Assembly (NCBI GenBank): GCA_016929355.1
Contig: JAFGJA010000109.1
Span: 1-7,057, forward strand
Origin: Anaerolineae bacterium
Lineage (GTDB): Bacteria > Chloroflexota > Anaerolineae > Aggregatilineales > Aggregatilineaceae
DNA: 7,057 nt
Direction of reading: 5' to 3'
A model generated the notes under the pieces. That model was not told where the DNA came from. It did no database searches and saw only the letters and a program-made list of their open reading frames with translations. Shown piece by piece: positions 1 to 6,041 of this stretch; positions within the stretch are counted from its first letter, which is position 1; each line of letters opens with the position of its first letter. The position numbers were made by a program, and so were the translations under genes.

Positions 1-626
1 CCTTTCATCATCCAGATATTGATCGCCATCCCGCCGCCCATATAGATCAGGATCAGGCCGCCATAGGTGTTGATGTCCACAAAGGGAATGTATTTTCCCA
101 GTTGCAGCAGCATCAAGTAAAAGGCCACCATCGCCAGTAGATTGGGGAATACCTGAATGATAAAGATCGCCAGCAGCACCGTGCGCCGCCCATAAAAGCG
201 GAACCGCGAAAACGAATACGCGCTCAAAGAGGTAATCGTCAACACCGCTACGGTGGTAATGCTGGACACCGTGATCGAATTGAGCATCCAATGCCAGAAG
301 GGAACCGCCGGATCGTCAAACAGGCGCTCATAGTTAGCGATCAAATCTCCGGTGCTGTTGATATTCTCAGGGATAAGCGACTGCGTGCTAATCGAGCCAA
401 TAGGATTAAGCGACGCGGATATGATCCAGATCACCGGGAACAACGCGAAAATCAGCATAATCACGATGACCAGCGTGCGCAGCGCAAACATAAGCGGGTT
501 TGATGGGCGCACGACACGGGCAGTATCACGGCTGCGTGAACCGCTCATCGCGCGGCTCAAAAGTTTGCCGATGCGCCCTTCGGAGCCGGGATACCGTTCG
601 GATTTTGTGTTTTGTGGATTAGACAT
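1..626 (-). CDS. malG: MalG-type ABC sugar permease, partial (C-terminus beyond window)
   Basis: Inner-membrane permease of a maltose/maltodextrin-type ABC importer, partner of MalF. The frame is open from ATG at 624-626 to the window edge, giving 208 complete codons. MalG proteins are about 280-300 residues, so roughly the last 85-90 are missing. After a polar, basic N-terminus (about 1-45) I see hydrophobic segments at about 47-72, 116-138, 149-174 and 188-205. The stretch YGGLILIYMGGG...NIWMMK corresponds to the MalG segment just before the EAA coupling loop, so the loop that contacts the ATPase lies outside the window. The start is supported by a strong Shine-Dalgarno (GGGAGGAGG, 9 nt upstream) inside the end of malF. 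The first 8 nt overlap the malF stop, implying translational coupling. The gene is last in the visible malE-malF-malG order. Family assignment is firm; the exact sugar is inferred from the neighbours. Confidence 0.9.
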   Translation of the reverse strand, partial: MSNPQNTKSERYPGSEGRIGKLLSRAMSGSRSRDTARVVRPSNPLMFALRTLVIVIMLIFALFPVIWIISASLNPIGSISTQSLIPENINSTGDLIANYERLFDDPAVPFWHWMLNSITVSSITTVAVLTITSLSAYSFSRFRFYGRRTVLLAIFIIQVFPNLLAMVAFYLMLLQLGKYIPFVDINTYGGLILIYMGGGMAINIWMMK

Positions 627-2259
627 TTTCGCCAACCTCCTCCCAACGTCGCGTCAGTTGGAACTGGAATATGGTGAGCATCCCGACGATGAAGAAAATC
701 AGCACAGCAATCGCTGACGCCAACCCAAAGTTTCCGCCACCGCCGCCACTACTAAACGCATAGTTGTAGGTGTATGTGATCAGGTTGTCGGTATGACCAA
801 CCGGCGGCGCGTAGGGTTCGGTCATTTGTGGACCACCCCCGTTCAACGCTTCGATCAGCAGGTAGTTGTTGAAATTGAAGACAAAGGAGGCGACTAACAA
901 CGGCCCGACTGAGACTAGCAACAAGGGGAGTGTCACTTTCCAGAATTTTGACCACACATTCGCCCCGTCCACCTCTGCCGCTTCATAGAGCGCCGCCGGG
1001 ATCGATTGCAATGTGCCGCTTGTGATCAGCATGAAATAGGGGTAAGCGAACCACAGGTTGACCAGCAGAATCGCAAATTTCGCCCACCCAGGATCGGTGA
1101 AAAAGGGCGGGGCCCAGTTGAAAAGATCGCGCATGACTGCGGGGATAACGCCATCCGTGCCCCGCAGCATCCCGCGCCAGATCAGAATACCGATCATGCC
1201 GGGGATCGCCCAGGGGATCAGCAGCAGCGAACGAATATAACGCGCAAACGGATAGCCTTCGAGCAGCAGCGCCATCAGCAGCCCGACGGAAAACGCCGTC
1301 AAAACGGAAAAGAACGAGAACGCCACCGTCCACAGGAACACGGCCAACAAGGGACCATCTTTCAGCGAACTGGTGAACACTTCTTTGTAGTTTTCAAGGC
1401 CAATGAATTTCCAGAAGCCAAGCGGCGCTTCTTCGTTATTCGGCGCGACAAACTGCCCCTCGTCCGTTGCCTGGTAGTACATGCCGGTCATGTCATCGCG
1501 GAAAGCATTGCGATCTTCCTCCCAATACCAGCGCTGGCGATAGTTGCCTGCCTTATTCATCGCTACAATCCCAATGGGATTATCCTTGCCGCCAAATGTT
1601 AGACTGAAAAAGTAATCTTTTTCGGCCTCATCTTTGAGCAGTTCAAAGATTTTTATTTGCTCATAGCCTTTGTAGCTGGCCGGGATACCCTGATCATCGA
1701 AGGGTTCCGTACCGGTTTCATAGGGCGTAACCGCTTCGAGCGCTTGCCCTTCTTCGGTAAAAAAGGTTTCGCCGCTCACTTCATCGACCAGCCAGAGGGC
1801 ATATTTGCCTTTGGTCTGACCTTCGATCTCAGGATTGCGGAACAATGTCCAAAAATAGTTTGATGCGCCTTCCGGCAGATAAAAATACTGGGTTTCAGTC
1901 TCTAAACGTTCAATAACTTCAACTTTAGTCTGACGATTGCCTTCGCTGTAGTTGGTCAGCGATACATAGCCCGTGTAGATCATCGGGTAAACGGCCAGCA
2001 AACCGATCAACATCATGGCGGGTGTCATCCAGCGCATCGGCCACAAACGCGGCACGAGATTCATGACATTGACAAAAACAGTAGTCAACACGATAGCAAC
2101 GGACAAAAACCAGTTGCCATCGTCCCAGATATTGACAGCTAGAAACAAAGCAAGGGCATCAACCAGCCCCAGCCCCACCAGCCGTAATATCAACTGAACA
2201 ATGGGGGAGAGGGCTGGCAGCCCAACCGGACTGCCAACCGCAGCTAAAGCGCGTCGCAT
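619..2259 (-). CDS. malF: MalF-type maltose/maltodextrin ABC permease with large P2 loop
   Basis: Membrane permease subunit that with MalG forms the channel for malto-oligosaccharides delivered by the binding protein. It has 546 residues (E. coli MalF is about 514) and MalF topology: hydrophobic segments near 21-43, 50-70 and 79-100, then a soluble extracytoplasmic loop of about 200 residues (102-300), then segments near 303-333, 341-361, 392-415, 441-470 and 511-535. The long loop matches the P2 domain that docks MalE in E. coli and separates MalF from short sugar permeases. The EAA coupling motif is EAAEVDG at 426-432, followed by a KVTLPLL segment. The C-terminal pattern LNGGGP...TYNYAF..GGGGG.FGLA is also characteristic of MalF. 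ATG at 2257-2259 lies 2 nt after the malE stop with only a weak SD-like GGCGAG, suggesting coupling to malE translation. Its own stop overlaps malG. Confidence 0.93.
   Translation of the reverse strand: MRRALAAVGSPVGLPALSPIVQLILRLVGLGLVDALALFLAVNIWDDGNWFLSVAIVLTTVFVNVMNLVPRLWPMRWMTPAMMLIGLLAVYPMIYTGYVSLTNYSEGNRQTKVEVIERLETETQYFYLPEGASNYFWTLFRNPEIEGQTKGKYALWLVDEVSGETFFTEEGQALEAVTPYETGTEPFDDQGIPASYKGYEQIKIFELLKDEAEKDYFFSLTFGGKDNPIGIVAMNKAGNYRQRWYWEEDRNAFRDDMTGMYYQATDEGQFVAPNNEEAPLGFWKFIGLENYKEVFTSSLKDGPLLAVFLWTVAFSFFSVLTAFSVGLLMALLLEGYPFARYIRSLLLIPWAIPGMIGILIWRGMLRGTDGVIPAVMRDLFNWAPPFFTDPGWAKFAILLVNLWFAYPYFMLITSGTLQSIPAALYEAAEVDGANVWSKFWKVTLPLLLVSVGPLLVASFVFNFNNYLLIEALNGGGPQMTEPYAPPVGHTDNLITYTYNYAFSSGGGGGNFGLASAIAVLIFFIVGMLTIFQFQLTRRWEEVGENV
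636..644 (-). promoter_or_regulatory. Strong Shine-Dalgarno for malG inside malF
   Basis: Read on the minus strand this is GGGAGGAGG, 9 nt before the malG ATG. It also encodes part of the W-E-E-V stretch near the MalF C-terminus. The two genes share ATGTCTAA: ATG starts malG and TAA ends malF. This decides the malG start. Confidence 0.8.
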
Positions 2260-2261
2260 GA

Positions 2262-4100
2262 CTACTCGCCAACAATTACCGTCAGCATACCGCTCGCGCT
2301 GTCAAATTCGAAGATCATAGTTGCGCCATCTTCCGGCACGCTGAAGGCCAGATTCGGGCCATCCTGCGAGCCATCCGCACCCCAGTTGACCGACCAATTT
2401 TCATTGGCGGCGGCTTTCACTTCGTAATCGCCTGCCGGGATCGCGGTCGTCGTGAAGCTGAACACACCGTCACCATCCGGGTCTTGCAGCCAGGACAGCA
2501 GGCATTCCGGGGCCCAATCGTTGGGGCAGCCCATCGCCGCTTGGTAGGAACCAGGAGCCGTGACGATCAATGAAGTCACATTGTCAGTGATCCAGTGCGT
2601 GACGGGATCGTAGTAGAATTTCACCATCGTATCTTCGGCCAGCGACAGCACGATGTTATCCCCATCACGGACACCACCCGCGCCGTAGTTCTCGTCCCAG
2701 GTTCCATTGAGCGCGGCTTTATATTCGTAGTCGCCCGCCGGGAGTTCAAACGAAGCCACCCAGATGCCATAATCGGTCAGCACCATACGGGTCGCTTCAC
2801 AAGCCGGGTCCCAATCGCCAGCGCACCCGGCAGCCGTCTGGATCGTACCGGGCAAACCGACGTATTCGCCGGTTTCAGAGGCAGTTTCACCCGAAACGCG
2901 GCCCGCAATCAGGTCACGGATCGCCACCGCCGCATCGGTGAATGCGGTCTGCGGGTCGAGTTCGCCCATGATGACCATTTCTTCTGCGCCGCCCCATGAC
3001 GACCAGACTGAGGCCATTTCGGGGATCGAAGGCATCGCCACGCCATTTTCACCCGCCGCGACAAAGGCTTGCAAGTCTGCATCTTCCAGGCTTTCGAGCA
3101 AGGGAATGAACGCGGGGATACGCGGATCAACATCATACATGGCCTGCATCGGGCCAATATCGGCCATGAAGTCCAGCAAGAACGCTTCGGCCAACAGTTG
3201 TTTTTCGCTGTAGGCGCTGACCATGAAGCCCTGACCACCGATGAACGGATACCCTTCACCCGCCGGGCCTGCCGGAATGTTGCTGATCGCGTAGGGGATG
3301 CCGGACTGCTGGATACGCGGCAGCGCCCAGGGGCCGGTCATCAACATGGCAACATCACCCGCTTCAAACAAGGCATGTTCCACGTCGTAATCAATTTCCG
3401 GGACCAGATAACCCGCATCAACCAGTGATTTGAGGTACTCACCCGCCGCAATCGTGCCTTCGCTGTCGATACCAACATCGTTCGGATCATAGTTGCCCTG
3501 GGCATCACGGCCAAATACATAACCGCCAAACCCTGACATCAACGAGAACAGGTCGTACCCGTCGTTGGTGCGGATGATGAACCCATATTGTGACGCGCCG
3601 GAAGCGACTAGATCGGCAGTGATGGCATAGACATCATCCCAGGTCGCAGGGGCATCCGGCACAAGTTCGGGGTTGCGGACGAGTGCCAGGTTTTCGGTAG
3701 CGTAGGGCACACCGTAGAGTTCGCCGTTGTAGGTGAACAATTCTTTTGAAGCGTCGGTGAACAGATCAGCTTTGGGGCCAAGATTGATCGGCACAGCCGA
3801 ACCATTCAAGACGATCTCACCAATCCAGTCATGCGCGGCGATGAAAATGTCTGGGCCTTCGCCTTCGGGACCAACCACCGAAATGTTACTGCGAATATCG
3901 CCCATACCCACTTCTTGCACTTCCACCGGAATACCATATTCTTCGGCGAAGGTGGTTGCGGGACCAAGCAGCGCCGGGGCGCGGGTTGCATCTGCCCAGA
4001 TCAGCAGGCCATCTTCCTGAGCAATCGTCGGCGTGGTCGCGGGCAGCATAGCCGTGACCATCATTGCTACCAACAAAAATGCAATAATACTGCGTTTCAT
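2262..4100 (-). CDS. malE: MalE-like solute-binding protein fused to two C-terminal X25 modules
   Basis: Extracytoplasmic binding protein for malto-oligosaccharides feeding MalF/MalG. It has 612 residues, against about 370-420 for ordinary MalE homologues. Residues 1-27 are a Sec signal peptide (KR, hydrophobic core, cleavage likely after TIA) with no cysteine, so it is not a typical lipoprotein. Residues 28 to about 400 are a family-1 binding fold: PDIFIAAHDWIG near 84, GVPYATENLALVRNP near 130, and AMLMTGPWALP near 251 followed by FIGGQGFMVSA, all matching MalE signature regions. A short acidic linker (about 402-414) leads to two tandem X25-type modules, about 415-507 and 508-612, each with a GC-x2-DW-x-P-x-C signature. 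ATG at 4098-4100 has GGAGG 7 nt upstream. It is the first gene of the transport set, 78 nt after marR. Transport role is firm; alpha-glucan specificity is inferred from the MalE/MalF similarity and the modules. Confidence 0.92.
   Translation of the reverse strand: MKRSIIAFLLVAMMVTAMLPATTPTIAQEDGLLIWADATRAPALLGPATTFAEEYGIPVEVQEVGMGDIRSNISVVGPEGEGPDIFIAAHDWIGEIVLNGSAVPINLGPKADLFTDASKELFTYNGELYGVPYATENLALVRNPELVPDAPATWDDVYAITADLVASGASQYGFIIRTNDGYDLFSLMSGFGGYVFGRDAQGNYDPNDVGIDSEGTIAAGEYLKSLVDAGYLVPEIDYDVEHALFEAGDVAMLMTGPWALPRIQQSGIPYAISNIPAGPAGEGYPFIGGQGFMVSAYSEKQLLAEAFLLDFMADIGPMQAMYDVDPRIPAFIPLLESLEDADLQAFVAAGENGVAMPSIPEMASVWSSWGGAEEMVIMGELDPQTAFTDAAVAIRDLIAGRVSGETASETGEYVGLPGTIQTAAGCAGDWDPACEATRMVLTDYGIWVASFELPAGDYEYKAALNGTWDENYGAGGVRDGDNIVLSLAEDTMVKFYYDPVTHWITDNVTSLIVTAPGSYQAAMGCPNDWAPECLLSWLQDPDGDGVFSFTTTAIPAGDYEVKAAANENWSVNWGADGSQDGPNLAFSVPEDGATMIFEFDSASGMLTVIVGE
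2265..2579 (-). other. X25 (pullulanase-type) module 2 of the binding protein
   Basis: Residues about 508-612, ending at the protein C-terminus. It repeats the plan of module 1: GCPNDWAPEC (C525 and C533), IPAGDYEVKAAANENW, NWGADG. It carries an acidic DPDGDGVFSF turn that module 1 lacks, which could bind calcium. The two modules are clearly related but well diverged, so this is an old duplication or two separate acquisitions. Confidence 0.8.
2580..2858 (-). other. X25 (pullulanase-type) module 1 of the binding protein
   Basis: Residues about 415-507. Key landmarks are GCAGDWDPAC (C426 and C434), LPAGDYEYKAALN.TWDENYG and FYYDPVTHWITDN. These are hallmark strings of X25 modules in Bacillus-type pullulanases and related amylolytic enzymes, recognised from memory. 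The two cysteines, 8 residues apart, probably form a disulfide. The role in glucan contact is inferred from the enzymes that carry such modules. Confidence 0.82.
4020..4100 (-). other. Sec signal peptide of the binding protein (no lipobox)
   Basis: Residues 1-27: basic start MKR, hydrophobic IIAFLLVAMMVTAML, then a polar stretch ending T-I-A before QED. There is no cysteine, so signal peptidase I cleavage is expected rather than lipid anchoring. Confidence 0.8.
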
Positions 4101-4107
4101 TGAATTT

Positions 4108-4112
4108 CCTCC
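4108..4112 (-). promoter_or_regulatory. Shine-Dalgarno of malE
   Basis: GGAGG on the minus strand, 7 nt before the ATG. It fixes the start that yields the full signal peptide. Confidence 0.8.
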
Positions 4113-4116
4113 AGAT

Positions 4117-4128
4117 TAAATCGGTTTA
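4117..4128. promoter_or_regulatory. Candidate LacI-type operator upstream of malE (copy 1)
   Basis: TAAATCGGTTTA on the plus strand: a near-palindrome (10 of 12 bases pair) with the central CG usual for LacI-family sites. It lies 4 nt upstream of the malE Shine-Dalgarno, so a bound repressor would block elongation or initiation. The same 12-mer recurs exactly at 4698-4709. The assignment to a LacI-type regulator is inference; no such gene is in the window. Confidence 0.55.
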
Positions 4129-4178
4129 GTTTTTAAAAGTAACGCGGTTGCATGATTTTATATGTGATCGCCAGTGCA

Positions 4179-4655
4179 TCACCCCCCTTCAGTTTTTAGC
4201 TCATCGAGTTTAGGTTGGAGTATGGCACATAATTTTTCGAGTGATTGGATAAAGGCTTGTTGCTCGGCTAAATCAAGCGCGGCAAAGCGTTCTTCAAGCG
4301 CAACTTGATGTGCAGTGGCGGCGCGCTGAAACCGTGCCAACCCCTGGGGAGTCAGGCTGACATGCTGCGCGCGCCGGTCTTCAGGATCGATCACGCGCGC
4401 AACGAGTTGAGCCGCTTCCATCTGGTCAATGATGCGTGTCACTGTACTACGGGCGACAAGCATCCGATCCGCGATTGAAGCAAGACGCTGCGAATTTTCC
4501 AGGCAAAGCAAAGTTAGGACGCGATATTGCGGCGGGGTCAGATCAAATTCTTGCAGGATGTAGCGGTCTGTAAAATCCAACAAGACAAATACATCTTTGA
4601 TCAGATGGTAGAGTTTGTAGGTGGGTATATCAAAACAATCAAGTTGTTGGGTCAT
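4179..4655 (-). CDS. MarR-family winged-helix transcriptional regulator
   Basis: Dimeric DNA-binding regulator of 158 residues, typical for MarR (140-160). Residues 1-35 form the N-terminal helices of the dimer interface. LTPPQYRVLTLL (39-50) is the usual start of the winged-helix domain. LASIADRML.ARSTVTRIIDQME (58-80) holds the helix-turn-helix. The wing has the family signature DPEDRRAQHVSLTPQG (90-105), and the C-terminal helices close the dimer. It lies between the dehydratase and the transporter on the same strand, 78 nt before malE, so it may be co-transcribed with malEFG. A consensus promoter and a TTGCA-TC-TGCAA palindrome sit directly upstream, suggesting autoregulation. The ATG at 4653-4655 has no Shine-Dalgarno; the leader there is A/U-rich. 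The ligand and wider regulon cannot be told from sequence. Confidence 0.93.
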   Translation of the reverse strand: MTQQLDCFDIPTYKLYHLIKDVFVLLDFTDRYILQEFDLTPPQYRVLTLLCLENSQRLASIADRMLVARSTVTRIIDQMEAAQLVARVIDPEDRRAQHVSLTPQGLARFQRAATAHQVALEERFAALDLAEQQAFIQSLEKLCAILQPKLDELKTEGG

Positions 4656-4674
4656 AAAATATTATTGCACACAA

Positions 4675-4696
4675 AATAATTGCATCTGCAACTATT
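4675..4696. promoter_or_regulatory. Candidate MarR operator
   Basis: Imperfect 22-nt palindrome in which 9 of 11 positions pair. The core is TTGCA-TC-TGCAA (4680-4691), flanked by AATA and TATT in mirror positions. TTGC-N4-GCAA cores are common in MarR-family sites. It lies 20 nt upstream of the marR ATG and overlaps the -10 box and expected start point, the usual position for autorepression. Binding by this MarR is inference. Confidence 0.62.
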
Positions 4697-4722
4697 ATAA
4701 ATCGGTTTAATATCTTAGACAA
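4694..4722 (-). promoter_or_regulatory. Sigma-70-type promoter of marR
   Basis: On the minus strand: -35 TTGTCT (4717-4722), 17-nt spacer, perfect -10 TATAAT (4694-4699). The transcript would start near 4687 with a leader of about 32 nt. Both the MarR-type palindrome and the second LacI-type 12-mer overlap this promoter. It is the best promoter in the window and may drive marR and, by read-through, malEFG. Confidence 0.72.
4698..4709. promoter_or_regulatory. Candidate LacI-type operator in the marR promoter (copy 2)
   Basis: TAAATCGGTTTA, identical in all 12 bases and in the same orientation to the copy before malE. It fills most of the spacer between the -35 and -10 boxes of the marR promoter, where a bound repressor would exclude RNA polymerase. 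Confidence 0.55.
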
Positions 4723-4782
4723 TTCATAAAAATAAGAGGTTGTTGCAAGATAGAATGAAGATGCGCCTTTGCGAATACACTC

Positions 4783-5943
4783 TCAATCGTTGGCGATCCG
4801 CTTGTGCCAATCATCCGCAAACAGGTTGAAGTGAATCTGCTGGCGGGGATGCGCCCTGACAAAGTCCTCGTCGAGTGTCACGCCTAAGCCTGGTCCCTGG
4901 GGCAGACTGAAATAACCATGTTCAACCGGCGGACATCCCGGCGCGGCGTCCATCACTTCGGGATTGGCGAAGTCGTTGAAAAACTCTTGAATCTTGAAAT
5001 TAGGCGTACTGGCGGCAAAATGCAGCGCGGCGGCAGTGGATACCGGTCCGCCCACATTATGCGGCGCGACGAGGATGTAATACGCTTCGGCCCAGGCTGC
5101 GAGTTTTTTCGCGTTCGATAGGCCGCCAAAAGCCGTAATATCCGGTTGCAGGATGTCGGCGGCTTGCTGTTCCAGCAGTTCGCGGTACTCAAAGCGGGTA
5201 TTCAGGCGCTCGCCCGTTGCAATCGGAATACCAAGCGGCGCGATAGCATCAGCGGCTTTTTTCAGCGCGGCGAGATTATCTGGCGGGACCGGTTCCTCTA
5301 ACCAGCTCGGTTCATAGGGAGCCAGCGCGCGCGCCATCTCCACCGCCGTGACCGGATTAAACCGCCCGTGCATCTCGATCAAAATTTCGGTATCCGGTCC
5401 CACTGCATCCCGCACCGCTTCGACCAGACCGACCACCCGCCGTTTTTCCGTGCGATCCAATTCGTAAAAGCCCGCACCAAAGGGATCGAATTTTAGCGCC
5501 TGATAGCCCTTCGCCATCACTCGTTTGGCGGCGGCGTGAAATTCTTCCGGCGTGCGTTCGACACGATACCAGCCATTCGCGTAGGCTTTGATCCGGTCCC
5601 GCACCGCACCACCGAGCAAGCGATAAACCGGCTGATTAGTCGCTTTGCCGATGATGTCCCAGCACGCCATCTCGATCATAGCGATCCCGACCATGACGAT
5701 TTCGCCTGCCCGCGCAAAATCATCACGGAACATACGCGACGTGATCTGCTCGATGTTAAACGGATCACTGCCCAGCACATAGCGGGGGATCGCTTCTCGC
5801 AAATAGCCCCATACCGCCTCGTCGCGGTTCACCACGCGCGATTCGCCGACACCAACCAATCCTTCATCGGTTTCGACCTTCACAAACGTAATATTACGCC
5901 ATTCCGTACCGTAAACCAGGGGTGTCACGTTGCTAATTTTCAT
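4783..5943 (-). CDS. Enolase-superfamily sugar-acid dehydratase, gluconate/galactonate dehydratase-like
   Basis: Cytoplasmic Mg-dependent dehydratase, 386 residues, mandelate racemase subgroup. It probably converts an aldonic acid such as gluconate or galactonate to its 2-keto-3-deoxy product, as in a non-phosphorylative Entner-Doudoroff route. The capping domain (about 1-120) has GVGES and WDIIGKATNQPVYRLLGG. In the barrel, metal ligands are expected at E190 (in IEMHGRFN), E216 (in LEEPVPP) and E245 (in GERL). Catalytic candidates are H192 and the H295-D268 dyad (APHN, QPDIT), with E320 near the C-terminal end of the barrel. The strings YANGWY, TPEEF and ALKFDPFG (K151, D153) closely recall archaeal gluconate dehydratase, from memory. 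All expected active-site residues are present. ATG at 5941-5943 has only a weak SD-like sequence. It is upstream of marR on the same strand with a 127-nt gap, so a separate unit is likely. The exact substrate is uncertain. Confidence 0.88.
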   Translation of the reverse strand: MKISNVTPLVYGTEWRNITFVKVETDEGLVGVGESRVVNRDEAVWGYLREAIPRYVLGSDPFNIEQITSRMFRDDFARAGEIVMVGIAMIEMACWDIIGKATNQPVYRLLGGAVRDRIKAYANGWYRVERTPEEFHAAAKRVMAKGYQALKFDPFGAGFYELDRTEKRRVVGLVEAVRDAVGPDTEILIEMHGRFNPVTAVEMARALAPYEPSWLEEPVPPDNLAALKKAADAIAPLGIPIATGERLNTRFEYRELLEQQAADILQPDITAFGGLSNAKKLAAWAEAYYILVAPHNVGGPVSTAAALHFAASTPNFKIQEFFNDFANPEVMDAAPGCPPVEHGYFSLPQGPGLGVTLDEDFVRAHPRQQIHFNLFADDWHKRIAND

Positions 5944-5954
5944 GAGCTAACTCG

Positions 5955-5967
5955 TTTCTTGAAGAAA
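5955..5967. promoter_or_regulatory. Perfect short inverted repeat before the dehydratase start
   Basis: TTTCTT-G-AAGAAA, a perfect 6+6 inverted repeat with a 1-nt centre, 11 nt upstream of the dehydratase ATG. It could be an operator or affect ribosome access. It is short and A/T-rich, so chance is possible. Confidence 0.35.
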
Positions 5968-6007
5968 ATTGGCTTTCCAGATTTTCTGCTTCAGAGTCTA
6001 GCACACT

Positions 6008-6021
6008 TTCGCCCCGGCGAA
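6008..6021. promoter_or_regulatory. GC-rich inverted repeat in the dehydratase leader
   Basis: TTCGCC-CC-GGCGAA, perfect 6+6 arms with a 2-nt centre, followed on the plus strand by TTTTT. It is too tight to be a convincing terminator. It is more likely an operator or incidental. Confidence 0.35.
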
Positions 6022-6041
6022 TTTTTCCCAAAAGTGACACA

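Larger units (their letters stand above)
4101..4178 (-). other. marR-malE intergenic leader
   Basis: Seventy-eight bases between the marR stop and the malE start. Besides the operator-like 12-mer and the Shine-Dalgarno it holds a -10-like TATAAA at 4157-4162 with no convincing -35, and a weak GTGAT/ATCAC inverted repeat (4164-4168 with 4178-4182) without a U-tract. No terminator is visible, so marR transcripts probably read through into malE. Confidence 0.5.

Noticed and set aside
737..752. Glycine-coding run near the MalF C-terminus, looking like a simple-sequence repeat
   Set aside because: A run of glycines before FGLA is a normal MalF feature (E. coli MalF also has a GGGG run here), so it is not a slippage tract of special interest.
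1006..1602. Plus-strand open frame of 198 codons inside malF
   Set aside because: It lies wholly antisense to a well-conserved permease, has the arginine/glutamine/histidine-rich composition of an antisense shadow, and shows no family motif.
2257..2275. The string GTTGGCGA before both the malF and malG starts
   Set aside because: In both places it simply encodes Val-Gly-Glu at the end of the preceding protein; an 8-base match is too short to claim a regulatory repeat.
1..4100. Absence of a MalK-type ATPase as an unusual gap in the operon
   Set aside because: The window ends inside malG, so a downstream ATPase gene could exist, and many bacteria use a shared ATPase encoded elsewhere.
4157..4162. 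TATAAA as a separate malE promoter
   Set aside because: No acceptable -35 exists at 16-18 nt (it would be GGGGTG-like within the end of marR). A malE-specific promoter is possible but not supported enough to annotate.
4164..4182. GTGAT/ATCAC inverted repeat after marR, resembling a CRP site or small terminator
   Set aside because: The 9-nt spacing does not fit the CRP site (TGTGA-N6-TCACA), the stem is only 5 bp, and no U-tract follows in the direction of transcription.
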